Positions 19,208 through 27,929 of a DNA stretch of 64,000 nucleotides are shown here, piece by piece (the first letter of the stretch is position 1; the number at the start of each line of letters is the position of its first letter). Source of the stretch: CAIWTU01 sp963815135 (GTDB lineage Bacteria > Desulfobacterota > Desulfuromonadia > Geobacterales > Geobacteraceae); the NCBI GenBank assembly GCA_963815135.1, contig CAWFFO010000008.1, positions 372,001 to 436,000 of the forward strand. Reading direction: 5' to 3'. Position numbers and translations under genes: made by a program. The notes under the pieces were generated by a model. That model worked only from the letters and a program-made list of their open reading frames with translations. It was not told the DNA's origin and ran no database searches.

Positions 19208-20281
19208 ATGACTGATCAAAAATTCATACCCAAATGGCTCGCATGGGAGGTCACCCAGAGGTGCAATCTCAAATGCGTTCACTGTCGTTGCTCTTCCGAT
19301 ATGACTTCGTCGGAAGGTGATTTTACTATTGAAGAAGGCAAAAAGCTGCTGGATGACATCGCCGACTTCTCCAAACCGGTTGTCGTGCTTTCCGGAGGAG
19401 AGCCCCTGATGCGCGACGATATCTTCGAACTGGCTTCATACGGCACTTCCATCGGCCTGCGCATGTGCCTGGCCACCAACGGAGTTCTGGTTACCGACGA
19501 AATCTGCCGGGAAATGAGGAAAGCCGACATCAAGATGGTTTCTCTCTCCCTGGACGGCAGCACCGCGGAGATTCACGACAACTTTCGCCAGTGCCCAGGC
19601 GCTTTCGATGGGGTGATCAGGGCTGCTGAAACCCTGCGCAGAAACGGGCAGAAGTTCCTTATCAATTCCTCCTTTACCAAACGCAACCAGGCGGATATCG
19701 CCAATGTCTTCCGCCTGGCCAAATCGCTGGGCGCCACCGCCTGGTACATGTTCATGATCGTCCCCACCGGCAGGGGGGAGGAAATCATGAACGAGCTCAT
19801 ATCGAAGGAAGACTACGAGGAAATCCTGGACTGGCATTATCAGCAGGAAAAGATGGAAGACGAGATCCTGATGCGTCCCACGTGCGCCCCGCATTATTAC
19901 CGGATCGTCCCGCAGAAGGCCAGGGAAGAAGGGGTTTCCTTCGAACGGAGATCGCTCACCTTTTCCACCGGCGGAGGCAAGGGGTGCATCGCAGCCCAGA
20001 GCATTTGCCTTATCGACTGTTTCGGCAACGTGAAACCGTGCTCTTATTTTCCCAGAGTGGCCGGCAATGTCAAAGAGACAACCTTCCGGGAAATCTGGGA
20101 GAAATCGGAACTGTTCAGGGACCTGCGGGATTTCAAAAGCTACAAGGGAAAATGCGGCCAGTGTGAATACCTGAACGTCTGCGGTGGCTGCCGGGCCAGG
20201 GCGGACGCGGTGTACGGCGATTACATGGAAGAAGAGCCGTTCTGCAATTATGTGCCGATCAAACTTAAAAACATGATTTAG
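19208..20281 (+). CDS. Radical SAM/SPASM protein, probably haem biosynthesis (AhbD/NirJ-like)
   Basis: A 357-residue radical SAM enzyme. The 4Fe-4S motif CxxxCxxC is at residues 19, 23 and 26 (QRCNLKCVHCRC), followed by LSGGEPLMR. The C-terminal SPASM region has GKCGQCEYLNVCGGCRARA and further cysteines (KGCIAAQSICLIDC). This cysteine pattern is typical of the haem-biosynthesis radical SAM enzymes AhbC, AhbD and NirJ. hemE and hemH follow on the same strand, which supports a role in tetrapyrrole modification. Which reaction it performs cannot be settled by eye; a peptide-modifying SPASM enzyme is the alternative. Confidence 0.8.
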   Translation: MTDQKFIPKWLAWEVTQRCNLKCVHCRCSSDMTSSEGDFTIEEGKKLLDDIADFSKPVVVLSGGEPLMRDDIFELASYGTSIGLRMCLATNGVLVTDEICREMRKADIKMVSLSLDGSTAEIHDNFRQCPGAFDGVIRAAETLRRNGQKFLINSSFTKRNQADIANVFRLAKSLGATAWYMFMIVPTGRGEEIMNELISKEDYEEILDWHYQQEKMEDEILMRPTCAPHYYRIVPQKAREEGVSFERRSLTFSTGGGKGCIAAQSICLIDCFGNVKPCSYFPRVAGNVKETTFREIWEKSELFRDLRDFKSYKGKCGQCEYLNVCGGCRARADAVYGDYMEEEPFCNYVPIKLKNMI

Positions 20282-20449
20282 CAGGGATATTCAGGATTGT
20301 CGGGATAAAAAAACCTTTCTGATAAATAAAACAATACTTAAACAAACCTTGCTTTTTTGTCCCTATTGTCCTGGTTATTGTTTTATCGTGAAATTCCTTA
20401 AAATCCCTGACAGATAAAAGTTTATTTATTTTCTATTATGGAGAACATG

Positions 20450-21469
20450 ATGAATACACGTTTTTTAGACGCCTGCAAGGGCAAACCCGTTGACAGAACG
20501 CCCGTATGGCTTATGCGCCAGGCCGGCCGCTATCTTCCCGAGTACATGGAAGTCCGCAAAAACTGCACCTTCCTCGAACTATGTAAAAATCCCGAACTTG
20601 CGGCAAAGGTCACCCTGCAGCCGGTGGACATTCTCGGCGTCGATGCCGCTATTCTCTTTTCCGATATCCTCACCCCCGTGGAACCGATGGGATTGAAACT
20701 CGACTTCGTACCCGGCCCTGTGTTCGAGCAGCCGGTCCGCACCATGGCGGATGTGGAAAAACTTCGCATTCCGGTGATGGAAGAGTCCGTTCCCTTCGTG
20801 ATGGAGACCATTTCAATCCTGCGCCGGGAACTGGCCGACAAGGTACCGCTGATCGGCTTCGGCGGAGCGCCTTTCACCCTCGCCTGCTACATGGTGGAAG
20901 GGAAAGGGTCGAAGGATTTCTCCATGATCAAGCGGATGATGTATGCGGACCCCTTGACCTACTCGGCGCTGATGGACAAGATAACCTCGATGATGATCGA
21001 TTACCTGAATGCCCAGATTCATGCCGGCGCCCAGGCCGTGCAGATATTCGATACCTGGGGAGGCATTCTTTCTCCCGGTGATTACGAAAAATATGCCCTT
21101 CCCTATACTTCGCGCCTCATCCAGGGGCTCGATAAAGGAGATATTCCCGTCATCCATTTCGTGAAGGGCGCGGGAACCATGCTTGAGAAGGTGAACAAAG
21201 CGGGCAGCGATGTAGTCGGCCTTGACTGGCATGTGAACCTCGGTGTGGCGCGGGATATTCTCGGAAATGTTGCCGTACAGGGAAATCTCGATCCGACAGT
21301 GCTATTTGCTCCCCAGGAAGTCATAGAGTCAGAGGTAAGAAGGATTCTCGATGAAAACGGCGGCCGTCCGGGGCATATTTTCAACCTTGGGCATGGCATA
21401 CTGCCTGCCGTACCGCCGGAAAACGCCAAGTTCATGGTTGAGTGCGTGCACCGGCTGTCGGAGAAATAG
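20450..21469 (+). CDS. hemE: Uroporphyrinogen decarboxylase
   Basis: Converts uroporphyrinogen III to coproporphyrinogen III by four decarboxylations; cytosolic, in the haem pathway. The protein shows RTPVWLMRQAGRYLPEY near the N-terminus (substrate-binding arginines), FSDILTPVEPMG, GFGGAPFTLACYM, FDTWGGILSP and the C-terminal FNLGHGI block with its conserved histidine. Of three clustered in-frame ATGs (20438, 20447, 20450) I choose 20450, because GGAG at 20440-20443 is six bases away and the resulting MNTRFLDAC start matches the family. Length 339 residues is normal. Lies between the radical SAM gene and hemH. Confidence 0.95.
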   Translation: MNTRFLDACKGKPVDRTPVWLMRQAGRYLPEYMEVRKNCTFLELCKNPELAAKVTLQPVDILGVDAAILFSDILTPVEPMGLKLDFVPGPVFEQPVRTMADVEKLRIPVMEESVPFVMETISILRRELADKVPLIGFGGAPFTLACYMVEGKGSKDFSMIKRMMYADPLTYSALMDKITSMMIDYLNAQIHAGAQAVQIFDTWGGILSPGDYEKYALPYTSRLIQGLDKGDIPVIHFVKGAGTMLEKVNKAGSDVVGLDWHVNLGVARDILGNVAVQGNLDPTVLFAPQEVIESEVRRILDENGGRPGHIFNLGHGILPAVPPENAKFMVECVHRLSEK

Positions 21470-21485
21470 CAGCAGCTAGCTGCTG
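21470..21485. promoter_or_regulatory. 16-bp perfect palindrome between hemE and hemH
   Basis: CAGCAGCTAGCTGCTG begins directly after the hemE stop codon and is exactly self-complementary. It is followed by GTTTTAAATG. It could form a six-base-pair stem with a CTAG loop in the RNA or be a protein-binding site; neither can be chosen from the sequence. Confidence 0.4.
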
Positions 21486-21508
21486 GTTTTAAATGAAGAG
21501 AGTTCCCC

Positions 21509-22474
21509 ATGTCCGATAAAACCGCTGTGCTGCTCCTGCAGATGGGTGGGCCCGATTCGCTTGATGCGGTCGAGCCTTTCCTCTTCAACCTGTTTTCCGA
21601 CAGGGATATAATCAGGCTCGGCCCGGCCATACTGCAGCCTTTCCTCGCCCGTCGCATCTCGCGCAAGCGGGCGCCCAAAGTGGAACAGCAGTATGAAAAG
21701 ATCGGCGGCAAATCTCCAATCAGGGAATTGACCGAGGAACAGGCGCGGACTCTGGAAGAAAAACTCGGCCGGAATTACCGCTGTTTCACGGCAATGCGCT
21801 ACTGGCGGCCCTCAACCCTGGAAGCTCTGGCGGCGGTGAAGCGGGAAGGGATTTCCCGTGTTGTCGCCCTTTCCCTCTATCCCCATTATTCCAGGGCAAC
21901 TGCCGGTTCCAGCATCAATGAAGTGAAAAGGGTGCTGAAGGAATCCGGTGCAAAATTCCGGGTTTCATATGTGGATAGTTTTTTCGATAATCCGCTTTAT
22001 ATCCAGGCCCTTGCAGAAAGAATCGAAGAAGGTCTCGGCCATTTTTCCGACCGGCAATCTGCGGTAATCCTTTTTTCCGCACATTCTCTGCCCAGGTCAT
22101 TCATAGATGCCGGCGACCCGTATCTTACCCAGGTTGAAGATACGGTAAGGCTGGTTATGGAACGTTTTCGGGGAATGGAGTTTCGACTGGCCTTCCAGTC
22201 GAGGTCCGGCCCGGTGAAATGGCTGGAACCGGAGACAAGCGGCGTGATACGGGAGCTGGCGTCAAAGGGGTGCGGAAACCTGCTGGTCGTTCCGGTATCT
22301 TTTGTTTCCGATCATATCGAAACCCTGTACGAGATCGACATCGAATACGGTGAGCTTGCCCGCTCCCTGGGTATCGGGAACTTTCACCGGGCCCCCGCAC
22401 TTAATACATCATCCGCATTTATAGATTGTCTTGCTGAACTGGTCACGGAAAAAGCACGGGAACTGCCCGCCTGA
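21509..22474 (+). CDS. hemH: Ferrochelatase
   Basis: Inserts ferrous iron into the porphyrin ring in the terminal part of haem synthesis. The 321-residue product has the family start VLLLQMGGPDSLDAVEPFL, the region FTAMRYWRPS, the SLYPHYS loop, the active-site histidine block LFSAHSLPRSFI and the metal-site region VPVSFVSDHIETLYEID. There is no membrane segment. The start ATG 21509 follows GAAGAGAG. It is separated from hemE by 39 nt that include a perfect palindrome, and is convergent with the globin-PsiE gene. Confidence 0.95.
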   Translation: MSDKTAVLLLQMGGPDSLDAVEPFLFNLFSDRDIIRLGPAILQPFLARRISRKRAPKVEQQYEKIGGKSPIRELTEEQARTLEEKLGRNYRCFTAMRYWRPSTLEALAAVKREGISRVVALSLYPHYSRATAGSSINEVKRVLKESGAKFRVSYVDSFFDNPLYIQALAERIEEGLGHFSDRQSAVILFSAHSLPRSFIDAGDPYLTQVEDTVRLVMERFRGMEFRLAFQSRSGPVKWLEPETSGVIRELASKGCGNLLVVPVSFVSDHIETLYEIDIEYGELARSLGIGNFHRAPALNTSSAFIDCLAELVTEKARELPA

Positions 22475-22487
22475 ACGATTTCCCTTG

Positions 22488-23390
22488 TCATGTCGTCGCC
22501 TTGTCGGTCTGACTTTTTGATACCAGGAAATAGACGATGCCCAGGATTAAAAGGGTTCCGGAGAGGAAAATCTGGGTTTCCAGGGAATCGTGTCGAAGGG
22601 TCGTTATGAGTATCTCCCGGATCAGTGCGACTATGATGACCCCGATGAAGACCAGGATATTGAATCTGCCCCCCTTCAGGTTTTTGATCTCGTTCCCCAT
22701 CAGTTCGATCATCATCCAGATAATCAGCAGGTTGCCGAGTGCACCGAGAATGGCCTTCTCCACATCCCCGGTGAAGATCTGCAGGATATCCCAGACGAAC
22801 AGCCCCACCACGGCCAGGGAAACACCCGCCAGTGCAACCACCAGCACCAGGTTGAGACCGTAGGTAAAACGTTCCGCTGCATGGATCAGCTTCGATTCCA
22901 GGTGGTGAGAGATGAAGACCTTTTTCATTGCTTCTTCCTGGTATGAGGCGCTCAAGATGTCCAGGTTTATGTCTATGATTTTTTCGGCGGCGTTGCGGTA
23001 TTTGCGTCGTTTTTCAATATTGGGGAAATTCTCCTGGAGAAGTTCGATGACAAAGTGTCGAACTATGTTCATCGCCGTGTTTACGAAATGAGAATTAAGA
23101 CCTATTCGCACATGGGCGTACCCCACCCTCTGCAGGGTATGATAGTACAGGTTGTCATAATTGCCGGAGAACATGTCGAGGAACCATTCCCGATGTGTCT
23201 GGAACAGCTTTTTCCGCACCAGGTCGTCCTTCAGGAACTCGGCGGTTTCCGGGATACCGAGCAGATAGTCGTAAAATTCCTGGGCCATCCTTTCACTGTT
23301 CGCCTCTGCCAGCGGCCTGAGCTCCCTGAGCAGCCCGGCGTCTTCATCGGTGAAAAAATAATGGCTTTTGATGTCGTGCATGGTGATCAT
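22488..23390 (-). CDS. Protoglobin-PsiE membrane fusion, putative haem-based gas sensor
   Basis: A 300-residue protein from ATG at complement(23388-23390), chosen because AAGGAGAG lies five bases upstream. Residues about 1-155 form a globin-coupled-sensor type globin: the block RVGYAHVRIGL contains the likely proximal haem histidine H93. Residues about 165-295 have four hydrophobic helices (about 178-200, 212-231, 245-262, 273-292) resembling the phosphate-starvation-inducible PsiE family. Usual globin-coupled sensors carry a kinase, cyclase or chemotaxis output; here the output is a small integral membrane domain of unknown role. It lies next to hemH and is divergent from the AAA+ ATPase gene. 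Confidence 0.8.
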   Translation of the reverse strand: MITMHDIKSHYFFTDEDAGLLRELRPLAEANSERMAQEFYDYLLGIPETAEFLKDDLVRKKLFQTHREWFLDMFSGNYDNLYYHTLQRVGYAHVRIGLNSHFVNTAMNIVRHFVIELLQENFPNIEKRRKYRNAAEKIIDINLDILSASYQEEAMKKVFISHHLESKLIHAAERFTYGLNLVLVVALAGVSLAVVGLFVWDILQIFTGDVEKAILGALGNLLIIWMMIELMGNEIKNLKGGRFNILVFIGVIIVALIREILITTLRHDSLETQIFLSGTLLILGIVYFLVSKSQTDKATT

Positions 23391-23490
23391 ACTACTCTCC
23401 TTGCTCCGGATTTTGCTACAGTATAAGGATAAAGATGACGGTTTGCAAATGCTGACCCGCATATGATACAAATAAGCGCATGGAGGTCAC

Positions 23491-24309
23491 ATGGAACACA
23501 TCATTTTAGACGGAATAACCCTTTCCCTTGCACATCCGGTGGAGCTTTCCCTGAGCTGGATCGGCCAGGAAGAAATATTGCAGCAACTCCTTGCGGCCTG
23601 GATGGTCATCGACGACCGCGATATACCCTTCAATCCCCGGCTGATAGGCAAGCCCGGTGTCGGCAAGACAACCCTCGCCTACGCCGCGGCCAGGAAGCTC
23701 GGACGGGAAGTATATCTCTTCCAGGCGACCATGGATACCCGTCCGGAAGACCTGATCATAACTCCGGTGATCGGGCCGGACAACAAGATACAGTATGCAG
23801 CCTCGTCTCTGGTTACGGCGATGATCAGGGGAGGCGCGCTGATTATCGATGAGGGTAACCGGATGAGCGAGAAATCGTGGGCGTCGCTGGCCCCACTGCT
23901 CGATGACCGGCGTTATGTGGAATCCGTCATAACCGGCCTGAAGATACGCGCCCACCGGGATTTCCGGGTCGTGGTGACCATGAACGAGGACGCATCGACC
24001 TTCGAGGTGCCCGAATACATCCATTCCCGCCTCCAGCCGCAGATCTACATCGATTTTCCCGAGGCCGACGAGGAGCTGCTGATCCTAAGGGAGAACCTGC
24101 CCTTTGCCGACACCGAGATTCTTGAATATGTGGTCAAATTTCTGCAGAGGGCCCATGGCGCCGATGAATTGTACTCGGTTCGGGACGGCATCAACATCGC
24201 CAGGTACGCGTTGAAAATGATTAAGGCGACTGGTAAGTCCCGGGATGAACTTCTCTCCCTGGCTGTGCTGAGGGTGCTGGGGGAAGAGGCGCTGCATTAC
24301 CTGGATTAA
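23491..24309 (+). CDS. MoxR-like AAA+ ATPase
   Basis: A 272-residue single AAA+ domain of the MoxR/AAA_5 type. Walker A is GKPGVGKTT (residues 53-61), Walker B is GALIIDEGNRM (about 113-123), and sensor 1 lies in VVVTMNEDAS. Start ATG 23491 follows GGAGGT. MoxR proteins act as chaperones that remodel partner proteins, often with von Willebrand A domain partners; no such partner is encoded here. It is followed at 34 nt by the SWIM-SNF2 gene and then by the TraB-like gene on the same strand. The combination resembles, with differences, the yehLMPQ-type loci known from memory. Confidence 0.88.
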   Translation: MEHIILDGITLSLAHPVELSLSWIGQEEILQQLLAAWMVIDDRDIPFNPRLIGKPGVGKTTLAYAAARKLGREVYLFQATMDTRPEDLIITPVIGPDNKIQYAASSLVTAMIRGGALIIDEGNRMSEKSWASLAPLLDDRRYVESVITGLKIRAHRDFRVVVTMNEDASTFEVPEYIHSRLQPQIYIDFPEADEELLILRENLPFADTEILEYVVKFLQRAHGADELYSVRDGINIARYALKMIKATGKSRDELLSLAVLRVLGEEALHYLD

Positions 24310-24343
24310 TCGTCGATCTTCACTCCTCCGGCTGGAGAAAAGC

Positions 24344-27300
24344 ATGCTTGCAGATTCAAAACAAATTACAGCTTTGCCGTTTCTGCTGACGCTCCTTCGC
24401 GACAGTCCGGCGGGTGCGATTTACGGACTGTCCAATAAAAAAATACTGTTCGAAGGACTGGATGGCTGCCTGCACGGTTCCGTCTCCGGCGCCGAATGGC
24501 GTAATGAAGGGCGTATCCTGACCCTCAAGATGCAGAAAGGTCAACAAATCTCCTTCACCGCGACCGGAGACCGGCTCTCGACCGAATGCAGCTGCCCGGA
24601 CTGGAACCCGGCTTTGCAATGCTCCCATGTGGTGACCTGCTGGGCGCTCCTCAAGCGAACCGTTTCCCCCGGCAGTCTTGCAGCTTTCCGTTTCAGCAAC
24701 CGCCTGTTGCGCGACATTGAAATCCTTTTAGGTCTGAAAGATGAAAACGAGTCTTCGGCGTCTGAGCAGACGCCGGTCCCGGAATCACTGATGGCCCGTC
24801 TGGAGCGGGCGCGGGCGATACGGAAGGCTGCGCTCGGAGTGAAATTGACGGCAGGTAATCCCGATAATAATTTCATCCGTCTGGCGTTGGAGGTCAGGGA
24901 AGGATATGTCTCGGGCTCGGTTCGCATCGGAAGCGATAACGTCCATATGTTCAGCCGGGGGATATTGCCTGCCGACCTGCGTGCGTTCATGACAGAGCAC
25001 TACTTTTTCAAGCCCACGATAAAATACCTGAAGGACTTCGCTTCTCTGAAGGGCGGGTATCCGATTGTCCTTCTAGACGGGAATAATAAGGAAACCACCC
25101 TTGAATTTAAAGATGATGAGTCCCTTACGGCTGGTATCACCTTTTCCCTGGATAACGGAATGGTGGGGATAACCAAATGTCTCGGCGACGGCTCGCCGCT
25201 TCCCGATAATGCGGTCGTCGCCGGAGAATTCGTTATAGATCCGGCCGGGAAGACGATTCATTCCGTTTGCGATCAGGAGCCGTGGAAGTTGTGGGATTCG
25301 TTGTCTGACGTGCTTTATGACATTTGCGAACTCAGCGACAAGTCTTATGACCACTTCGGAGCGACCCTGACGGCAAGTGTACAGTCCTTCAATTACGCTG
25401 CAATGGGGATAAGTACTCAACTCCTGAAAAACTGCGGTTCAAGAATTCGCTTCGTTGCAGATGGTGAAATGGTTGATACCGCAGTGGCCCCTTCCCCTTC
25501 CTATATTATTGAGATTGAAGACAATCTCGACGAAGAGTTTATCAAACTGTCACCAAGGGGCGAAGTGTCCGGGGTATCCTTTCCGCTCTCACCGGATACC
25601 TTCCGGCTGTTCACTCCAAATTATCGCTCCGGATTCTCCCCGCCGCTCAAGGCGAAGAAGCGTGTCACGGCAATGATTGAGACCGGTTTCGCACTGCTGG
25701 ATGCGCCCAACCCCACGGCCCGTGATACGGTGCTCAGGCGCGGGTTCGGGGGTCCGGATTTCGCAAAGCGTTCCGTAAAGTCCGACGCCAGACGTTTGGT
25801 AAAAGCCTTTGCCCGGAATTGCGAAATGCAGATGCAGCTTGTTTTTGCCACTTCCGACGGCTGGTGTTTCTGCATGGAGGACCGTTCCGTCCAGGCGGGA
25901 CTGGTCAGACTCCTTTACGGTATGTTCGGACTCGACTCTTTTGCCGATGGCGAATTACCATGTGCCATGGAGCTTTCCCGCGAAGCGCTGCTTCCCCGCC
26001 TGGGTGAACTGGCCGCCACCCTGGCCCGTGGGGGATTCACGCTCCGTCTCCATGGAGAGCCCCTCGCCGCCGGAAACTGGGATTTCGCCGTAACCGCCGA
26101 TTCCGCAGGTATTGACTGGTTCGAACTGAGACCCGAGATCCGTTGCAACGGCGAGCTGCTTGCCGTGGAAGATATCCGGCAACTGGTCGCGGGGGGAGTG
26201 CTCCGCCAGGGGAACGCCTGTTATCTCCTTGGAGCCGAGCAGCGCCGCATACTGGAGCTCCTCACCGGCGGTGGAGACGGGAAGGGAAAGCGGAGAAAAC
26301 AAGGGGAGGTCGTCCGTATTCCGCGCCTGCAGATCCTTGACTGGCTGGAACTCAGGTCCCGCGGTGTCGCCCTGCGGCTGCCGCCTGAAGAAGAAAAGCT
26401 CCTGGCCGGCCTGACCCGCCTGGAGAAAGTGCAGGAGCATCCCCTGCCGAAAGGCCTGAAGGCCGAACTTCGCCCCTACCAGAAGGAGGGGTGCGACTGG
26501 CTCGCCTTTCTCCACGAGCACCGCTTCGGCGCCTGTCTGGCAGACGACATGGGGCTCGGCAAGACAGTGCAGACCATCACCTTTCTCGCCGGGCTGGCCG
26601 AGGGGATAGTTGCGTCCGCCGAAAAGGAAAGTCTCCCCCATCTCATTGTGGTGCCTCCCTCCCTGCTCTTCAACTGGGAGAGCGAGATTACCCGCTTTTA
26701 TCCCGGTTTCCGGGTCTTGACATACGCCGGGCCAAAACGAAACCCGGACTTCACCGCCGCCGACATCATCCTGACCAGTTATGGTATCCTCCAGCGGGAC
26801 GCAGACATTTTCGCTTCAATTCCTTTTCATGTGGCCGTCTTCGATGAGGCCCAGCAGGTGAAAAACATCCATGCCGCCACCACCGGCGCAGCCCGGCGCC
26901 TCAATGCCCGATTCAAGCTCGCCCTGACCGGCACGCCCATGGAGAATCATCTTGGAGAATACTACTCAATCATGGACCTTTGCGTATCAGGACTTCTGGG
27001 AAGCTTCGACGAGTTTCGGCGGAGCATGGATATCCGGGGCTTCGGAGGGGTAGACACCCTGGTCCGCCGTACCCGCCCTTTCATCCTGCGCCGCACCAAG
27101 CAGATGATAGCCGACGAGCTGCCGCCCCGCGTGGAGGCCGACCTCTACCTGGAGATGAACTCGAAGCAGCGGGCGCTATACCAGAGGACCGTCGAGGAAG
27201 TGAAGGGGGCGGTTGACGAGGCCTACCAGTCCAAGGCGCCGGGACAGGCGCGGATGATCGCCCTGACAGCCATTCTCAGGCTGCGGCAGATCTGCCTTTG

Positions 27301-27853
27301 CCCCTCGCTTATCGATTCAGGCTCCAGGGCCGACTCCCCCAAGCTGCATTGTCTTGCCGAACAGCTCACGGAGCTTCGTGATGAAGGACATTCGGCCCTT
27401 GTCTTTTCCCAATTCACCAGCTACCTGGACGTCATCGAAGAAGGCCTGAAGCACCACGGCCTTCCCTATCTGCGCCTTGACGGATCCACGCCGGTGGTCA
27501 AACGAAAGGAACTGGTCACCAGCTTCCAGAAAAGCGACGGGCCCCTGGTCTTTCTCATCAGTCTCAAGGCGGGCGGGAAGGGGCTCAATCTCACCCGGGC
27601 CACCTATGTCTACCATCTCGATCCGTGGTGGAACCCGGCGGTGGAGAACCAGGCATCCGACCGTGCCCACCGCATTGGGCAGACCTCCAAGGTCACCGTT
27701 ACCCGGCTGCTCATGCGTCACACGGTCGAGGAAAAAATGATGGCGCTCAAGGAGCGCAAGCTGAAACTCTACAGGGCTCTCCTGGACGACGCCACCGGGG
27801 CGGGAGGAACCGCGCTGTCGAAAGCGGACTTCGATTTCCTGCTGGCGCCGTGA
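24344..27853 (+). CDS. SWIM zinc-finger SNF2-family helicase
   Basis: A 1169-residue protein. The SWIM zinc-binding motif CxC-x8-CxH is at residues 82, 84, 93 and 95 (CSCPDWNPALQCSH). A long middle region (about 100-680) shows no family I recognise. The C-terminal third is a complete Swi2/Snf2 ATPase: Walker A block ADDMGLGKTVQT (about 732), DEAQ in VAVFDEAQQVKN (about 833), ALTGTPMENHLGE, FILRRTK, and the arginine-finger motif DRAHRIGQ (about 1105). Such proteins translocate on double-stranded DNA and displace bound proteins. GGAG precedes ATG 24344. It is placed between the MoxR-like ATPase and the TraB-like gene, suggesting one functional unit. Confidence 0.9.
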   Translation: MLADSKQITALPFLLTLLRDSPAGAIYGLSNKKILFEGLDGCLHGSVSGAEWRNEGRILTLKMQKGQQISFTATGDRLSTECSCPDWNPALQCSHVVTCWALLKRTVSPGSLAAFRFSNRLLRDIEILLGLKDENESSASEQTPVPESLMARLERARAIRKAALGVKLTAGNPDNNFIRLALEVREGYVSGSVRIGSDNVHMFSRGILPADLRAFMTEHYFFKPTIKYLKDFASLKGGYPIVLLDGNNKETTLEFKDDESLTAGITFSLDNGMVGITKCLGDGSPLPDNAVVAGEFVIDPAGKTIHSVCDQEPWKLWDSLSDVLYDICELSDKSYDHFGATLTASVQSFNYAAMGISTQLLKNCGSRIRFVADGEMVDTAVAPSPSYIIEIEDNLDEEFIKLSPRGEVSGVSFPLSPDTFRLFTPNYRSGFSPPLKAKKRVTAMIETGFALLDAPNPTARDTVLRRGFGGPDFAKRSVKSDARRLVKAFARNCEMQMQLVFATSDGWCFCMEDRSVQAGLVRLLYGMFGLDSFADGELPCAMELSREALLPRLGELAATLARGGFTLRLHGEPLAAGNWDFAVTADSAGIDWFELRPEIRCNGELLAVEDIRQLVAGGVLRQGNACYLLGAEQRRILELLTGGGDGKGKRRKQGEVVRIPRLQILDWLELRSRGVALRLPPEEEKLLAGLTRLEKVQEHPLPKGLKAELRPYQKEGCDWLAFLHEHRFGACLADDMGLGKTVQTITFLAGLAEGIVASAEKESLPHLIVVPPSLLFNWESEITRFYPGFRVLTYAGPKRNPDFTAADIILTSYGILQRDADIFASIPFHVAVFDEAQQVKNIHAATTGAARRLNARFKLALTGTPMENHLGEYYSIMDLCVSGLLGSFDEFRRSMDIRGFGGVDTLVRRTRPFILRRTKQMIADELPPRVEADLYLEMNSKQRALYQRTVEEVKGAVDEAYQSKAPGQARMIALTAILRLRQICLCPSLIDSGSRADSPKLHCLAEQLTELRDEGHSALVFSQFTSYLDVIEEGLKHHGLPYLRLDGSTPVVKRKELVTSFQKSDGPLVFLISLKAGGKGLNLTRATYVYHLDPWWNPAVENQASDRAHRIGQTSKVTVTRLLMRHTVEEKMMALKERKLKLYRALLDDATGAGGTALSKADFDFLLAP

Positions 27854-27859
27854 GGGTGA

Positions 27860-27885
27860 TTGACAGGATAAACAGGATAAAATCA
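27860..27885. repeat. Short dispersed repeat in the helicase-TraB gap
   Basis: The stretch TGACAGGATAAACAGGATAA is of the GACAGGAT-AACAGGAT type that recurs between genes in many Geobacter-like genomes (from memory). A similar phrase in the other orientation (ATCCC, CCTTTATCCC) lies at 49680-49705. No function can be assigned. Confidence 0.35.
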
Positions 27886-27929
27886 AAATCGATTTCGGTT
27901 CAAACAGATTTTTGGTTAAAATAAATACC

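Noticed and set aside
25955..26641. Long antisense open frame within the SNF2 gene
   Set aside because: High-GC coding DNA often leaves long frames on the opposite strand; the sense protein has clear helicase motifs.
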